DNA from: Erinaceus europaeus
Taxonomy: Eukaryota; Chordata; Mammalia; Eulipotyphla; Erinaceidae
NCBI RefSeq assembly: GCF_950295315.1
Contig: NC_080180.1
Location: forward strand, 64,055,411 to 64,119,410
Length of the DNA stretch: 64,000 nt
Reading direction: 5' to 3'
Under the pieces are notes generated by a model. That model was not told the DNA's origin. It saw only the letters and a program-made list of their open reading frames with translations, and ran no database searches. The translations under genes and the position numbers were made by a program. Positions 1 through 10,139 of this stretch are shown piece after piece; within the stretch, counting starts at the first letter, position 1; every line of letters starts with the position of its first letter.

Positions 1-44
1 AAACTAGAACGTTATTTACTCGTGAAAGATGTCACTGGGTTGTG

Positions 45-140
45 CAGATGGGTAGCATAATGGCTATGCATATAGATTCTCATGCCACAGGTTCAGTAGC
101 CCAGATTACCATCAACTGGAGCTGAACAATGCTCTGGTTA
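45..140 (+). repeat. Old tRNA-derived SINE, group C
   Basis: The segment has the start GGTAGCATAATGGCTATGC, then CTCATGCC, a decayed B-box region (CAGGTTCAG), and the ending GAGCTGAACAATGCTCTGG. The same order occurs at 60850-60985 (minus) and 41130-41285 (plus), so it is one dispersed family. Its tail runs into the simple repeat that follows. It is too decayed to show a target duplication. Confidence 0.55.
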
Positions 141-142
141 AA

Positions 143-216
143 TATATCTATATTTATATCTACGTCTACGTCTACATCTATATCTATTTGACAGATAGAT
201 TGATAGGGAGATAGGT
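143..216. repeat. TATC/TACG-type microsatellite
   Basis: Irregular tetra- and hexanucleotide units (TATCTA, TCTACG, GATAGATT, GGTAGGTA) sit where the A-rich tail of the preceding SINE would be. SINE tails commonly seed such arrays. Confidence 0.7.
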
Positions 217-1068
217 AGGTAGTGATGCCCTAGTACCCAGAGTACATAGTTTCCGGAATGGCCCTAGTGGAGGAGGGCAGAGTAAAGTTTGAAAACCAGT
301 GCTGAGCTGACAGTTTCCTGTGAAGCAGATATCAGTGCAGATCATGATAAAGAAAATGTATGTTTTAAAACCAGCAGACCATGCCTTTGTCTTTGGGCAC
401 TAACGTGCATTCTGCAATTGAAAAGCATTCCAGAGAAATCATAAAGTCGAGTTGTCTTCTGTGGGAATTGTGAGCGCTAAAGCTGTTGAGGGGCATTAGT
501 GGGCAGAGGGTGATCATACCGGACAGGCCTGTGGCAGTAAAGCAGAGGAGAACATCAGCCTGGGATGAAAGGAGGCGAAGGTTGTCACCAGGATCACTTC
601 ACTCGCACAGCCCCTTAAGGCGGACAGCAGGGTTGACTGACTCTTTGACCTTATTAACATCATGTTGGGTCAGGTTGATTCAACAATGCGGTGAAATGGC
701 AGAGTCCGCAGCAGCCTCCGGCTCTGTAAATGCTGTCTGTCATTTCAAGCCCATGGACAGCATGCGCCTGTGCAGAGGGTATTGTAATGCCGTAATTATT
801 TTAAACAGTGTTTTTCCTGCCCTTCACCTGCTAATCCTGGTCTTTTCCCTTTATGTCCAAGATCACCTGGCTTCCTACGTCAAGAAAAAAGAAGTAAATA
901 AATAATGAACCTGAACATGACATTTGCACAGATCTAAACTCTGAGTTGTGATCAATCTTGATAACTAGTCCCAACTTTCAGAAAGTTAGTATGTTTATAT
1001 TCTGATAGCTCTATTTTTATTCCACCTGCCACTAATATTATGTGAAACATGAAATAAGAATTTTACTT
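217..1068. other. Non-repetitive stretch with one small open frame
   Basis: I see no recognisable repeat here. The 500-770 part is richer in G and C than its surroundings. The best ATG frame runs from 696 to 905 on the plus strand (69 residues plus stop). It starts in a fair context (G at -3 and G at +4), has an alanine/serine-rich beginning, a hydrophobic stretch able to span a membrane around residues 30-53, and a lysine-rich end. I do not recognise the product. Nothing shows splicing, a promoter or conservation, so chance is the default explanation. Confidence 0.3.
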
Positions 1069-1080
1069 AGAAGAGATTTG

Positions 1081-1365
1081 GGAGTCAGGCTAAAGCTCAG
1101 CAGGTTAAGTGCAGGCGGTACAAAAAGCAAGGACCAGTGTAAGGAGGATCCTGGTTCAAGCCCCAGGCTCCCCACCTGCAGGGGAGTCGCTTCACAGGCG
1201 GTGAAGCAGGTCTGCAGGTGTCTGTCTTTCTCTTCCCCTCTCTGTCTTCCCCTCTTCTCTCCATTTCTCTCTGTCCTGTCCAACAACGAGCGACATCAAC
1301 AACAATAATAAAACTACAACAATAAAAAACAAGGACAACAATAGGGAAAAATAAATATTAAAAAA
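1081..1365 (+). repeat. SINE group A (hedgehog-type tRNA SINE), short form
   Basis: The order is the tRNA-related head (GGAGTCAGGCTAAAGCTCAG), the B-box-like CTGGTTCAAGCCCC, the CACCTGCAGGGGAGTCGCTT motif, a TCTCTCC pyrimidine body, CAACAACG repeats and an A-rich tail. It is flanked by an imperfect TSD: AGAAGAGATTTG at 1069-1080 and AGAAGAGTCTTG at 1366-1377 (10 of 12 match). Such elements are pol III transcribed and copied by L1 machinery. Confidence 0.85.
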
Positions 1366-1437
1366 AGAAGAGTCTTGAGAAAAGGTAGTCCAGGTTTGTC
1401 AAGATCTGTCTATTAGAGAAAAATTTTCTTTTCTGGT

Positions 1438-1592
1438 GGTCCTGGAGGTGGTATAGTGGATAAAGCATTAAGCTCTCAAGGATAAGGTCTTGAGTTCGAT
1501 CCTTGGCAGCACATATACCAGAGTAATGTCTGATATTCCCTCCCCCTCTCCCTTTCCCCCTCCCCTTGTCCTTCTTATTAATAAATAAGCAA
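1438..1592 (+). repeat. tRNA-derived SINE, group D
   Basis: The head GGAGGTGGTATAGTGGATAA carries an A-box-like motif. It is followed by TCTTGAGTTCGATCCTTGGC, which matches a pol III B box, then AGCACATATACCAGAG, a CCCTCT-rich body and an AATAAATAA tail. This head differs from groups A, B and C, so it is a separate family. Confidence 0.65.
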
Positions 1593-1671
1593 CATATTGG
1601 AAAATCATTTTCTAAATACTCTTTTCTCTGGGCTATATTTCTCTGTACTAATAAGCATTCTTCTAGTACTT

Positions 1672-1868
1672 TTTAAAAAAATGTTTATTATTTATTGGAT
1701 AGATACAGACAAAGAGAAGTCAAGAGGGGAGAGGAGACAGAGAGAGAAAGGGAAACACCTGTAGCACTGCTGAATCACTTCTGAAGCTTGCCCCTGCAAG
1801 TGGGGGTGAGGGGCTTGAACCCAGGTCCTTGTACATTGTAACTGTGTCCTGTACTAAATGTGGACCAC
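1672..1868 (-). repeat. SINE group B
   Basis: Read on the minus strand it shows GTACAAGGACCTGGGTTCAA (B box), the CCACTTGCAGGGGCAAGCTT motif, a pyrimidine-rich body and an AATAAA-type tail. A weak TSD is visible: TCTAGTACTTTTTAAA before and TCTAGTATGTTTAAAA after. Confidence 0.75.
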
Positions 1869-1876
1869 CTCTAGTA

Positions 1877-3640
1877 TGTTTAAAACTTGGCATATACAAA
1901 TTGTTTTTGTTCCAAAATTTTCACTAAAATTATGAAGGTAGGAAAAGATACAAAAACTAAGAAACAAATGTTTGTTATTTCTTTGTGAGAGACTTCTTAA
2001 TATGTGCAGTAGCACCTGCATGAGGAGTGAGTTTTAAATGGAAGAATTCATACTGGTAAACCATCTAAAATGCTAACTTATAGTAGTAAGATTCTTGTTT
2101 CTGTATAGAATTTAAGTAGCTCCAATTCCCAGTTGCCCTGTGGAATAAATGGTGAGCTGGTTCCAAATTTGTAATTTCAGCATACCTCAGATTCATTTTT
2201 CCATATTTTTGGTGCAAAGTAATATGTAAGGAAACTAATATAACACATCAGCTGGTGCAATAGAACAGTTACAATATGTAATCTTAAAAATAAAATGGTG
2301 ACTGCAGTCACAGTCTTTTTCCTCAGGAAAAACAACTAATTCTTGACTAAAGGTAACAGTAACATTTATCATATGATCCCAGTGCCACGAAATAACGTGA
2401 CCCATTCTGCGGAACTCTCCATGGAATTTACTTAGCTCATCAAAGATATATTTGTTTTGCATTTGAATATTTTCAGACTTCAGTATGAATGTTTCATGAA
2501 TAACATGAAATATAAATACTTATAAAAATAGTCACTGCACACACATTTGAATAAATCATACCACTCCATTAATGGAATAAAATAGGTTCATCAGGTTTGA
2601 TTCAATTTCCTCTTTATGTTACTGAGGACAAAAAAGTAGTGTCATTCACTAAATATCATATTAATGCTAATAAAAAAAGGATCTTCAAACCATAAGTCAA
2701 ATCAAGCCATAAGCGTAAGTAAATAAAACAGTAAAATTTCTCCTAGATTTGAGTCTGTCTGTATTTCATGTTTCATGTATTATAAGACATTACAGACATT
2801 TTCTTATTAATATGGATAAGGAAAACGGTTGTTTCATCTCCAGCCCAGGGAGTTTTATGTGTTTCTAAGTGCTGTTCAAGTAGCCTTCCTCCAACCACAC
2901 TAGCAAATCCTCATACAGGGCGGCACTATTTGTCTGAGTTCTTCCCTCTTCTCTCTATAAATTAATTTCTTGTTCTAGCCTACATTCTCATTTATAAATG
3001 AGAAAATAAAGTCTTGAGCAGACTTATCCAAAGTTGCAATAACATACACATGGAAGTCATTTTTCATAAAGGGAAAAACAGCAACGTTCTGTAAGATAAG
3101 CATAAGAAATTGAGTTGAGATTAAAAAAAAAAAAGAGACATTTGAAAACCACCTTGAAGTCGGGCTGGCTCCTAACTGCTTTGTGTGTTGCTGTTTGAGC
3201 TGCGGCATTCCAAACTGTTCAGAACAAATGCATGGCAGTGCCGTGGCTCCTGAACCAAGAGTGGCTTCCTCCTGTGCACTAATGGATATTGTTCTTCATG
3301 CAAAGTGGACAAGTCATTGTCACCTAGTATTTATGTCTGAGGGCATACTCATTTCTTTCAAAATGTATAGTTTCTTGTAACTTGAGTGAAAGAGTTTGTT
3401 TGTCTAAGGAAGTAAAAGAGGAGTTTAGAACTGTAAAATGCCAGGACTTGGAGGTAGCCAAATAAAAATGCTTTTGCCTTCTGCATTTACACCAGGAAGT
3501 AAGTAACCTTTCCAAGACCCTGTTAATTACGCTATAAAATATTGATAATACATGGAGTAGAGGTAAAATACAAACGCGTATATAAGAGTTTGGCCCAGGG
3601 GCCAACAGGTATTAATCATAAAAAGTGATCCAGCCCCAGT
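1877..3640. other. Non-repetitive AT-rich stretch, no gene seen
   Basis: Short frames of 65 to 93 codons occur on both strands here. None has a recognisable domain, splice context or similarity to another part of the window. I see no feature. Confidence 0.5.
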
Positions 3641-3644
3641 AATC

Positions 3645-4200
3645 TGCCACAAATTTGTTGGTACTACCATGATTTTATCCTGACTTCCCTGGGAAGATGA
3701 CCTCACCCATGTGTCCTGGATCCTCACCTTCCCAGAGCCCTGCCCCACTAGGGAAAAAATAGAAACAGGCTGGGGTTGCGGTTCTACCTGCCAATGCCCA
3801 GGTTGAGTGGAGAGAGAATTATAGAAGCCAGAACTCCCACCTTATGCACCCTATAAAGATCTCACATGTAAGGGGGAGATGGCCAGAGGGCTCTGAACTT
3901 CAATTGTCCGAGGACCTAGAGGACGAAAAGGAAGAGAGAGACAGAGAGATAAAGAGAGAGAGAGAGAGAGAGAGAGATACTCATATATGGTAGGTGTGAC
4001 TTAGGAAGAGAAGGAAAGGCCAAAGAGAAAAAGAGAAATTGTGCAAATATATAAATATAGGTAGTCAACCTATATTTGTTATCTTAGGAGATTAATGCAG
4101 TTTCCAATGGAGGGATGGGATCAAGGAACACTGGTGTTGGGAAAGGTATTATCTTATAATTTTGTAAATCAATATTAAATCACAAATAAAAATTTAAAAA
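3645..4200 (+). repeat. Old L1 3' UTR fragment (variant 3' end)
   Basis: The series TGTCCTGGAT, CCCAGAGCCCTGCCCCACTA, GAATTATAGAAGCCAGAACT and ATGCACCCTATAA follows the 3' UTR of the plus-strand L1 at about 20000-20170. The end differs, finishing in TTTTGTAAATCAATATTAAATC plus an A-rich tail. The copy at 27960-28355 has the same ending, so these two belong to one older L1 3'-end variant. A GA run at 3953-3977 interrupts it. Confidence 0.6.
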
Positions 4201-5040
4201 ACTGGCAGCTATCTATTAATACGTATCACAGCTGCTATAGAGCTGGGTCAACTTTGCTAATTGGCATAACCATTCCCACGTAAGATGAAATATTGACTGG
4301 GTGACTTGTGGTCATGATTGCTTTGGGTAAATGGGGCAATGCAATGAACGTGTTTAGCTTTGAATAAAAGAGTTCACATCTTACCACTGAACATGGAACA
4401 CTGTAGCAGACTCCCAGGAAGGGCCAGTGACTCAGTTCACCTGGAGCAGGAAGCATCTGCCAACTGTTCCTGGAAAGGACTGGATTGCTACTACTTTAGG
4501 CCACAGGCGATTTCAACTATACACGGCATCTTTGTAATGAAAATGTCAGTAACCTATAGGCTACTGTTTGGTAGGGGTTTATATACGAACACTGTTGGTC
4601 ATTACGCGAGGTACCCTGCATTGCTTGATGCTGGGGTCTGTTTACATAATCATTGTTTCGCCTGAGACCCGCCCTGCCTGCAGGGTATTGGTTTAATCCC
4701 CACTGGTTAGAACCTTCACAACAGCTGCTATGGAAGCTTGCTACCTTCACGCTCTTTTCTTCTCTCCATCCCCTCTCCTAGCCATTTCCTTTTCTGACCT
4801 GCCACTTCCATTTCAAAAGATATAAATGCATTTTATCTAATCAATAGAGGCATTGCACTGTGTTCCCACTCAGCCACAAGTTCCTGGTTCCTCTCCCACG
4901 TCGCTGAGTAAGCAGCAGCCCAGGTTGGCTCTGGTCGAGTTCTCTCCCCTGTGAGGCAAATTGACAGAAAATATGTGATCCTTTTATTACTTTGGTGAAG
5001 TGGGACCTTGTGTGTTCATATTCGCCATCTTGTGGTGCCT
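4201..5040. other. Non-repetitive stretch, no gene seen
   Basis: Open frames of 73 to 101 codons overlap on both strands around 4235-4750. They lack a recognisable domain. I see no repeat of a family named elsewhere in this window. Confidence 0.4.
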
Positions 5041-5215
5041 TTTCATTCAGAGAGAGAAAAGAGGAAGGGGGGGTAGGAGAGGAGAGAGGAGGAAGAAGGG
5101 GAAGTGGTGGTGGTGGAAGAGACAGAGAAGGTAGAGGAGGAGGAAGAGCACCACCACCACAGTTCCAGAACTTCCTCTAATGCCAGACGGTGACAGAGCT
5201 TGAACCTGGGCACAT
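5041..5215 (-). repeat. Purine-rich tract and SINE-like remnant
   Basis: On the plus strand it is GA/GGA/GGT-rich (about 5048-5150), then CTTCCTCTAATGCCAG and AGCTTGAACCTGGGC. The last motif is the complement of a B-box region as seen in the minus-strand SINEs of group B. I read it as an old minus-strand SINE whose pyrimidine body expanded. The LTR-like block follows directly. Confidence 0.4.
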
Positions 5216-5468
5216 GTTGTTGTTTTTGCCGGGCTGGCTTCACGGGCGGGTAACAGACGACCCGGGACTCATGGCTGGGTGGTACGCAGAATTTCTTTAT
5301 TCATGCAGGACGCAGCGCAATCTATACCAAGCTAAGCTAAACTAATTACAAACGATCTTGTCCTTATAAATATACTAGCCCAGTAGGGTGGGAACAGGAT
5401 GCCACGCAGAGAGGGTGGAGAGAAAAGAGACTGGTGAAAATCAGGGTGTGACAAGGAGAGGGGGCAGA

Positions 5469-5502
5469 GCAGGTGAGAATTCTACCACTGAACCACCAAT
5501 GC
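5469..5502 (-). other. Copy of the 5' half of tRNA-Gly-GCC inside the LTR-like block
   Basis: On the minus strand the 34 bases begin GCATTGGTGGTTCAGTGG and end CTCACCTGC. From memory of the vertebrate tRNA-Gly-GCC gene, they match its first 34 bases with one difference (A for G in CTCGCC). The match stops in the anticodon loop, where cellular 5' tRNA halves end. TGGTTCAGTGG is a complete pol III A box. The 3' half of the tRNA is absent, so this is not a tRNA gene. Confidence 0.75.
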
Positions 5503-5533
5503 CCTGGAGGGAGGGTGGTGCTTGTTAACAGCG

Positions 5534-5575
5534 GTTATGTAAATAGAATACAGTGTTATGTAAATAGAATGCAGG
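5534..5575. repeat. Two tandem 21 bp repeats
   Basis: GTTATGTAAATAGAAT plus five bases occurs at 5534-5554 and again at 5555-5575, with two differences. The pair lies upstream of the TATA-like motif on the minus strand, as enhancer repeats do in U3 regions. Confidence 0.8.
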
Positions 5576-5600
5576 GGGGATTAAACCAAATGAAACAGAA

Positions 5601-5885
5601 GGGTTTTTTAAAGCATACCAACAATACTAGTTAGCTATATTTTTGGCCAAACTTGGGCTTTGTGTGTATTTTAATATGTAGGTGAAACTCTTGCTTAAAT
5701 GACCAACATCAGATCAGTGATTTGGAAGGTGTTCTTTATTACTTCCCTTCCTACTTACTATCAATCATACATTTGGATACTATTGAAAGATGATCTGTGT
5801 CAAGGTATTAAACATTTGGAGTTATCACTGATATTTGGAAGAAAGATGTCACCTTCTACAGTGACTCTTGGAACACACTCTTGAT
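5601..5885. other. Short non-repetitive stretch
   Basis: AT-rich sequence between the LTR-like block and a SINE. It contains a chance 61-codon frame at 5699-5884 and nothing I recognise. Confidence 0.35.
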
Positions 5886-6123
5886 TTTCTTCTCACTCCT
5901 GGCTTTTATTTATTTTATTCTTGGCACTGCAATTTCATACCTACATGATTCCACCACTCCAGGTGGACTCCCCTCCCCTCTTTTTTCATCTTATGATAGA
6001 GACAGAGAGAGAAAAAAAAAACAAAAGAGAAGAAGCACATTCCCTGTTAAATATAATGTTTGTATGTGGAGCCAGGGGCTTGAACTTTGAGAGGTTTGTA
6101 CCTGGTAAAGTGTGTGCTCCCTA
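5886..6123 (-). repeat. Decayed minus-strand SINE
   Basis: The order matches the complement of the long form of group A: TGGCACTGCA and CCACCACTCC near the left end, then GATAGAGACAGAGAGAG, and GGGGCTTGAACTTTG where the B box lies. It is strongly diverged, so the group assignment is uncertain. Confidence 0.45.
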
Positions 6124-6827
6124 GATCAATTGCCTTTTGCTCCCCTGGTTCATGGTCTTGGGGGACAGTAGAGAAAAGGGCAAGACCCTCAATCCTGGAA
6201 TCCTTACCTGCTCAGATTTGGTGAATACAGAGTCAGTGTTGGGAGGGAAGCATCCTATGGAACAGTGCACTGTGAGGTGATGAGTTGGCCAGCACGGCCA
6301 GCCAGCAGAAGGTCTGAGCACCTTCCACTTCACTTTTCTAGACAGCAGCTGGACATGATCACTGCATTGCAAGCCGGCCTCTCCAAAGCTTGTCATTTTT
6401 GTAAATACTGTTTAAGATTTCTAAACATCTAATTACTCACCTCACTTAAATGAGTAAAGTACCTTCCCCAATTCACAAAACTTGATTATATATATCATAT
6501 TGAAAGTTATGAAACAGAAAAGAAACCCCCTTTTCTTTTTATATGTATATATGTATATATAGATAGAGTTGGAAGACATTTTCATGTACTTAACTAACAA
6601 ACCTTCAAATTTAGGAAACAAAAAAGAACCAGGATTTCAACCAGCATAATTCTGCCTTCTCACCCGAAATTCTTACATTACAGGTTTTGTCATAAATACC
6701 AAATAATAGAAATTGGTGAAGCAAAGTTAATACCATTTCAAAGTCATTGAGACTATAATGAAGAAAACCAGCCAAACCCTTGTTACAAATGAGGAAACTG
6801 AAACTCAAAGAAATGTGTCTTGGATTT
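6124..6827. other. Mostly non-repetitive stretch
   Basis: The 6121-6396 part reads open on the minus strand for 91 codons and contains a strong splice-donor-like CAG/GTAAGG near 6207. I cannot find a convincing acceptor or a known domain. At about 6740-6815 the series ACAAATGAGGAAACTGAAACTC resembles the conserved part of an old MIR/L2 element on the minus strand. Confidence 0.35.
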
Positions 6828-6866
6828 AGTTTTTATTTATTTATTTATTCCCTTTTGTAGCCCCTT
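6828..6866 (-). repeat. Tail remnant of a minus-strand SINE, group A
   Basis: TTTATTTATTTATTCCC followed by TTTTGTAGCCCC is the left end of a minus-strand group A SINE (compare 21960-22000). Its body is missing: the L1 3' end begins directly after it. No continuation was found beyond the L1. Confidence 0.45.
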
Positions 6867-7130
6867 TTTAAAAATTTCTTTATTGGGGAATTAATGATTT
6901 ATAATAGACAGTAAATACAGTAGTCTGTACATGCGTAACATTTTCCAGTTTTCCATATAACAATACAAACCCCAGTAGGTCCTTTATCATCATTTTTGGA
7001 CCTGTATTCTGCCCTCACCCCTCAGAGTCTTTTTCTTTGGGTCAACATGCCAATTCCAATTCAGGTTCTACCTGTTTTCTCTTCTAATCTTGATTTTCAA
7101 CTTCTGTCTGAGTGTGAGATCATCCCATAT
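6867..7130 (-). other. Short-type L1 3' UTR
   Basis: About 265 bp between the ORF2 end and the 3' end. The same 3' end occurs at 27316-27513, 38242-38558 and 43190-43387. It is unlike the long 3' UTR of the L1s at 14390, 57848 and 61476, so two L1 lineages are present. Confidence 0.7.
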
Positions 7131-10070
7131 TCATCCGTCTGTTTCTGACTTATTTCACTTCACATGAATTTTTCAAGGTCCATCCAAGATCGGCTGAAAA
7201 CGGTGAATTCACCACTTTTTATAGCTGAGTAGTATTCCTTTGTGTACATAGACCACAACTTGCTCAGCCACTCATCTGTTGTTGGACACCTGGATTGCTT
7301 CCAGGTTTTGGCTATTACAAATTGTGCTGCCAAGTACATATATGTACACAGATGTTTTTTCATGGGTGTGTGGGTTCCTTAGGATATATCCCCAGGAGAG
7401 GAATTACAGGATCATAGAGTGGGTCTATTTCTAGCCTTCTGAGAGTTCTCCAGACTGTTCTCCACAGCGGTTGGACCAATTTACATTCCCACCAGCAGTG
7501 CAGGAGGGTTCATTTGACTCCACAACCTCTCCTGCATTTGTTGCTCTTACCTTTTCTGATGTATGACATTCTCACAGGCGTGAAGTGGTATCTAATTGTT
7601 GTCTTGATTTGCATTTCTCTGACAGTCAAAGACTTGGAGCATTTTTTGATGTGTTTTTTGGCCTTTTAGATCTCTTCTGTAGTGAATATTCTGTCCATGT
7701 CCTCTCCCCATTTTTGGATGGGGTTATTTGTTTTCTTATTGTTGAGTTTAGCAAGCTCTTTATTTATTTTAGTTAATAGCCTCTTGTCTGATGTATAGCA
7801 TGTAAAGATCTTCTCCCATTCTGTGAGGGGTCTCTTGTTTTGGGTAGGGGTTTCTTTTGCTGTGTATAAGCTTTTTAATTTGATGTAGTCCCATAGGTTT
7901 ATACTTAGTCTCCTTTGTAATTGGATTGTTTTATTTGTTTTATTGACGTTTGTAGTGTTTTGATGATAAAGGGATGTTGTATTTTGTCAAAGGCTTTCTC
8001 TACATCTATTGATATGACCATGTGGTTTTTGGTCTTGCTTTTGTTGATGTGGTGGATCATGTTGAGTGAGTTACGTATATTAAACCAACCTTGCATCCCT
8101 GGGTTAAACTCCACTTGGTCATGATGAACAATCGTTTGAACATGCTGCTGTATCCAGTTGGCTAGAATTTGTTCAATATTTAAGCATCTATGTTCATCAG
8201 AGATATTGGTCTGTAGTTTTCTTTTTTGGTTGTGTCCCTGTCTGCTTTTGCTATCAAAGTGATGCTGGCATCATAGAAGCTGGAAGAGAGTATTCCAATG
8301 TCTTCAATCTTCTGGAAGACTTTTAAAAGTAGAGTTATTAGTTCTTCTTTGAAGGTTTTGTAGAATTCATTTGTAAAAACAATCTGGTCCAGACTTTTAT
8401 TCTTGGGAAGGTTTTTGATAACTGTTTCAATTTCATTAGCTGTGATGGGCCAGTTCATGTTATCTAGTTCCTCATTACTTAATTTTGGAAATTTGTATGT
8501 ATCTAGGAACTCATCCATTTCTTCCAGGTTCTCTAGCTTGGTGGTATATAGTTGTTCATAGAAGTTTCCCATGAGGGAGTCGGGCAGTAGTGCAGTGGGT
8601 TAAGCACACATGGCACAAAGTGCAAGGACTGGCAGAAGGATCCCAATTTGAACCCTCAGCTCCCCACCTGCAGGGGAGTCGATTCACAAGTGGTGAAGCA
8701 GGTCTGCAGGTGTCCATCTTTCTCTCTCCCTCTCTGTCTTCCCCTCCCCTCTCCACTTCTCTCTGTCCTATCTAACAGCAATGACATCAATAACAACAAC
8801 AACAATAAAAAACAAGAAGGGTAACAAAAGGGAAAATAAATAAATAAATAATTTTTTAAAAAGAAGTATCGCATGATATGTTGAATTTCTGTGATATCTT
8901 CTATTTCATTTATGATCCAATTTATTTGGGTCTTCTTCCTTTTTTGTTTTGTGAGTCTGGCTAAAGGTTTGTTGATTTTGTTCACTCTTTCTAAGAACCA
9001 ACATTTACTTTTGTTGATCTTTTATATGGCTTTCTTATTTTCAATGTTATTAATTTCTGCCCTAACTTTAGTGATTTCTGTCCTTATGGTTGCTTTAGGG
9101 TTCTTCTTCTTAAAGGTGTTTAAGATTTGTAATCAGGCTGTTTATTTGTGCTTTTTCTTGTTTCCTAATGTGTGCTTGTATGGCTATGAACTTCCCTCTC
9201 AGTACTACCTTAGCTGTGTCCCAAATATTTTGATAGCTTGTGTCTTCATTTTCATTGACCTGCCAAACATTTTGATTTCTTCCTTTATTTCCTCTTTGAC
9301 ACAGTAGTTTTTAAGTAGTGTACTATTGAGCTTCCACATTTTGGGACTATTACTAATCTTTTGTTGATTGTTAAGTGTTACTTTAATTGCACTGTGTTCT
9401 GAGAAGATGCTTGGGTTAATTTCAGTGCTCTTGAATTTGCTGATGCTGTCTTTATGACCTAACATATGATCTGTCCTTGAGAATGACCCAGGTGGACTTG
9501 AGTAGAATGTATATTCCAGTTTCTTGGGATGAATGACTCTGAAAATGTCGAATAGTTCTAGTTTATCTATCTCCTCATTTAGCTCCCTCATGTCTTTATT
9601 GATTTTCTGCCTGCATGATCTATCAAGTTGAGAGAGTTGGGTGTTGAAGTCCACCTCTATGACTGTGTTGCTGTTAATATATTGCTGTAGCTCTTTCAGT
9701 AGATGTTTGATGTATTTAGATGGCTTCTCATTGGGTGCATAGATGTTAATAATTATTAAGTCCACTGAGCATTGAGTAGTGTCGATCCCTATCTTTTTAA
9801 TATTTTTTTTATTTTAAAGTCTATCATCTCAGCTATGAGAATAGCTGTTCCTGCCCTATTTTGTGGACCTTTGGCTTGTATGATAGTTTTCCATCCTTTC
9901 ACTTTGATTCTGTGTTTGTCTTGTTGAGTTAGGTGGGTTTCCTGTAGATAGCATATTGTTAGGTTGTGTTTTCTGATCCATCTTCCTACTCTGTGCCTTT
10001 TAAAAGGTGAATTCAGGCCATTGACATTTATTGATTTCTTTGATATTGAAGATATTTTACTGCCATTCTT
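7131..10070 (-). pseudogene. L1 ORF2 remnant (endonuclease and reverse transcriptase)
   Basis: ORF2 encodes the endonuclease/reverse transcriptase that nicks DNA and copies L1 RNA at the nick. On the minus strand the endonuclease domain reads as YLQETHL (catalytic Glu) near 9930, INIYAPN near 9745, [10 protein letters not shown] near 9470, and IFSEHSAIK near 9400, where the usual catalytic Asp of SDH is Glu. The RT part gives [13 protein letters not shown] (about 8190), then [10 protein letters not shown] and AEKAFDK-like residues near 8000. The frame then jumps, at about 7912, to the region YIRQEAIN of the C-terminal part, so about 1 kb with the FADD catalytic box is missing. The C-terminal block CPTTDEW is near 7280. 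Stops and frameshifts are frequent. Confidence 0.85.
8575..8861 (+). repeat. SINE group A, short form, inserted in L1 ORF2
   Basis: It starts GGGAGTCGGGCAGTAGTGCAG and ends in an AAATAAATAAATAA tail. The TSD is AGAAGTTTCCCATGA at 8560-8574 and AGAAGTATCGCATGA at 8862-8876 (13 of 15 match). The duplicated bases are L1 sequence, so the SINE entered after the L1. Confidence 0.9.
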
Positions 10071-10139
10071 GTGTATGTTTAGAGTGTTCTGATATATGGC
10101 ATATTTATGGTGTTATTATGACTGTTTATAGGAGACCTT

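Larger units (their letters stand above)
5216..5600 (-). mobile_element. LTR-like element, probable solo LTR of an endogenous retrovirus
   Basis: Read on the minus strand the order is: two 21 bp direct repeats (5555-5575 and 5534-5554), a copy of a tRNA-Gly 5' half (5469-5502), a pyrimidine-rich part, a TATA-like TATTTATA (5365-5374), an AATAAA polyadenylation signal (complement at 5296-5301), then a GC-rich end closing in AACAACA. Enhancer repeats, then TATA, then AATAAA, then a short end is the order of U3-R-U5 in a retroviral LTR. The right border is only approximate and I found no matching short target duplication. No internal retroviral genes flank it, so it would be a solo LTR. It could instead be a compact non-LTR unit. 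Confidence 0.5.

Noticed and set aside
486..695. Upstream extension of the 696-905 frame to 139 codons
   Set aside because: The longer frame starts at TTG, not ATG. In a vertebrate this is not a credible start, and the added part shows no domain.
5469..5502. A tRNA-Gly gene
   Set aside because: Only the 5' half is present; no T arm, B box or 3' acceptor strand follows.
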